Assembly: GCA_905221605.1 (NCBI GenBank)
Contig: CAJNDS010002721.1
Span: 60,001 to 124,000 of the forward strand
Source of the DNA: Symbiodinium natans
Taxonomy: Eukaryota > Sar > Dinophyceae > Suessiales > Symbiodiniaceae
Length of the DNA stretch: 64,000 bases
Direction: 5' to 3'
The notes beneath the pieces are model-generated. The model saw only the letters and a program-made list of their open reading frames with translations. It was not told the DNA's origin and made no database searches. Shown here in pieces: positions 62,946 through 64,000 of the stretch. Both the position numbers and the translations under genes were made by a program. Positions within the stretch are counted from its first letter, which is position 1; each line of letters opens with the position of its first letter.

Positions 62946-63251
62946 ATGATGGCCGAGGTGCACCAGTATGAGGCTGAAGACCCCTTGCCGGCCCAAGAAG
63001 ATGCAGAAGCTTCTCCGGGTGAGGCGTTGGTGCCAGCACCGAAGAAGGAAAAGCTTTGCCAGCTTTTCCGCTGTGTCTGCAGCCCCGACCTGGCCGATAG
63101 TGTTTCTTCTTTCCAGCCTTGCCAGCAGAATCCCTGGACCACGCCTGCCTGGCAGCGGCTCACCTCCTCTGCTTGCATTGAAAAATTTCGGTCCTACATG
63201 GCAAGCCATCAACACCTTGAAAGACAGAAACACACACGGGCGAAAACATAG
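62946..63251 (+). CDS. small open frame inside the TIR element
   Basis: A 101-codon frame reads MMAEVHQYEAEDPLPAQEDA and then a mixed region with five cysteines. A longer minus frame (62501-63178) overlaps it. Whether it is expressed is unknown, and it has no recognised domain. Confidence 0.25.
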   Translation: MMAEVHQYEAEDPLPAQEDAEASPGEALVPAPKKEKLCQLFRCVCSPDLADSVSSFQPCQQNPWTTPAWQRLTSSACIEKFRSYMASHQHLERQKHTRAKT

Positions 63252-63369
63252 TTAGGTCGAAGTTACGGATCCACCCTAACTAGGTTATCAGTTACTTAAC
63301 ATAACTAGAGTATAAGTCACTTATAACCCCCGTAACCGAAACGTCTTATCCAGTACCCCCGCCCCCGGC

Positions 63370-63675
63370 TCGGTGGAGCACTTAAGACTCAGCTTAGGTT
63401 CTCAGCTTAGGTTCAAGGGCATGGAAGGGGGGGTGGGTGGAGGGGTGGGGGGGGGCTGGGCCACAGGGGGGGTGGGGGGTGGCGGGGTAGCGGGGTGGGG
63501 GGGTGGGGGGTTGGGGGGGGGTTGGGGGGGGTGGGGCAAGCGGAGCAAGAGAGGATTGGAGCCCTTTAAATCATCTGATCAGGGGACCATGATGGGGCCA
63601 TGAGCCACTAGGGGCCAACGAAGCGGGCATGCTTTAATGGGGCCAGTCCATGGGGGGGGTGGGGTAGGGGAGCAT
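63370..63675 (+). repeat. G-rich repeat, + orientation copy
   Basis: Contains GGTTCAAGGGCATGGAAGGG, found in reverse at 60890, 61070 and 61310, then GGGGTGGG-rich sequence and GAGCCCTTTAAATCATCTG. Confidence 0.75.
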
Positions 63676-63677
63676 TG

Positions 63678-63800
63678 GGTCTTCACTGACGCCGCCCCCG
63701 GCTGGGGTCGGCGGATATGTAAATAAAATAAAATAATATAATATAATATAATATATAGTATATATATATATATATATATATATTTATTTGTTTATTTATT
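63678..63800 (+). repeat. repeat 3' end plus AT-rich tail (copy 2)
   Basis: GTCTTCACTGACGCCGCCCC, then GGCTGGGGTCGGCGGATA, is followed by AAATAAAATAAT and a long TA run. It is the same block and tail arrangement as at 740-812. Confidence 0.6.
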
Positions 63801-63895
63801 TTGTTTTAAGGGGGGGGGGGGTGGGTGGGGTGTTCCGCAAAAAAACATCAGCCTGGAGTGGGGAGGGAAGAGCAAATAACCAGAACGCTTGTCAG

Positions 63896-63941
63896 GTGGA
63901 TGGACTGCGCGTTGAGGGCCACATCCCTGCGTGGCTGCGTG
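63896..63941 (+). CDS. exon resembling the start of a carotenoid-cleavage-dioxygenase-like protein
   Basis: Between TTGTCAG and a GTAACC donor. Reads VDGLRVEGHIPAWLR plus one base (Gly). The V.G.IP.WL.G pattern is the N-terminal signature of the RPE65/carotenoid oxygenase family, where it precedes the RNGPG block. The next exon would lie beyond the window. The match is short, so the family call is tentative. Confidence 0.38.
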
Positions 63942-64000
63942 GTAACCTGGCCCCGGCCCTTGGGGACATGAGCCCGGCGTGCTTTGATCTTTAGGCTTGA

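Larger units (their letters stand above)
61931..63353. mobile_element. 1.4 kb element with 12 bp terminal inverted repeats
   Basis: CTGGATAAGACG at 61931-61942 and CGTCTTATCCAG at 63342-63353 are perfect inverted complements. The base composition changes abruptly at both: outside lies C- or G-rich repeat, inside lies balanced sequence. Subterminal regions are rich in GTTATAA and TAACTAGG words. Inside are a 96 bp-arm hairpin, a GTCGGCCC repeat and one small frame. No transposase was seen, so it would be non-autonomous. Confidence 0.65.

Noticed and set aside
61931-63353. Transposase or reverse transcriptase gene in the TIR element
   Set aside because: The frames inside (62501-63233 minus, 62946-63255 plus) have no catalytic motifs of either family.
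1-64000. tRNA, rRNA or spliced-leader RNA genes
   Set aside because: No cloverleaf, rRNA core or intact dinoflagellate spliced-leader sequence was seen by eye on either strand.
1-64000. Bacterial or viral insertion
   Set aside because: No compact operon-like blocks, ribosome-binding sites or viral genes were seen; intron density and repeats are uniform across the window.

Overview
This window reads as nuclear DNA of a dinoflagellate. The evidence is indirect but consistent. Coding is broken into many short exons (often 40-110 nt). Introns start with GC more often than GT, and sometimes with GA, and boundaries follow an AG|G pattern on both sides. Plant-type telomere-like repeats (TTTAGGG/CCCTAAA) are scattered through introns, and homopolymer-G and CTA/CAG/TA microsatellites are abundant. 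All firm genes lie on the + strand. The large uninterrupted frames in microsatellites are not genes.

Layout. 0-3.4 kb: an exon fragment, G-rich repeat and weak exon-like pieces. About 3.5-15.4 kb (perhaps to 20.4 kb): a giant RNF213/mysterin-like AAA+ ATPase gene, recognised exon by exon with reading phase conserved across introns (first active AAA module 4.3-5.5 kb, second 7.6-9.0 kb, later AAA region 11.4-13.6 kb, following helical region 14.1-16.9 kb). No RING finger was found. 21.3-31.3 kb: a voltage-sensor cation channel gene with six membrane segments, a C-linker and a cyclic-nucleotide-binding-like domain; one 3.4 kb intron is filled with CTA repeats. 32-46 kb: short, clearly coding exons of an unrecognised gene or genes. 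47.7-48.2 kb: an intact single-exon gene for a small secreted cysteine-rich protein. 50.8-57.4 kb: another unrecognised multi-exon gene with a likely terminal exon. 58-59.3 kb: isolated exons. 60-64 kb: very G/C-skewed repeats holding a 1.4 kb inverted-repeat element, and at the right edge an exon resembling the start of a carotenoid-cleavage-dioxygenase-like protein.

The most interesting signal is not a gene. At least five families of short (about 90-145 bp) inverted-repeat elements, plus one 216 bp singleton, sit in gaps between exons. Several have a splice site in or next to the terminal inverted repeat. They look like introners, i.e. intron-generating DNA elements. Exon boundaries were fixed by hand, from reading phase and remembered family sequence; transcripts would be needed to confirm them.
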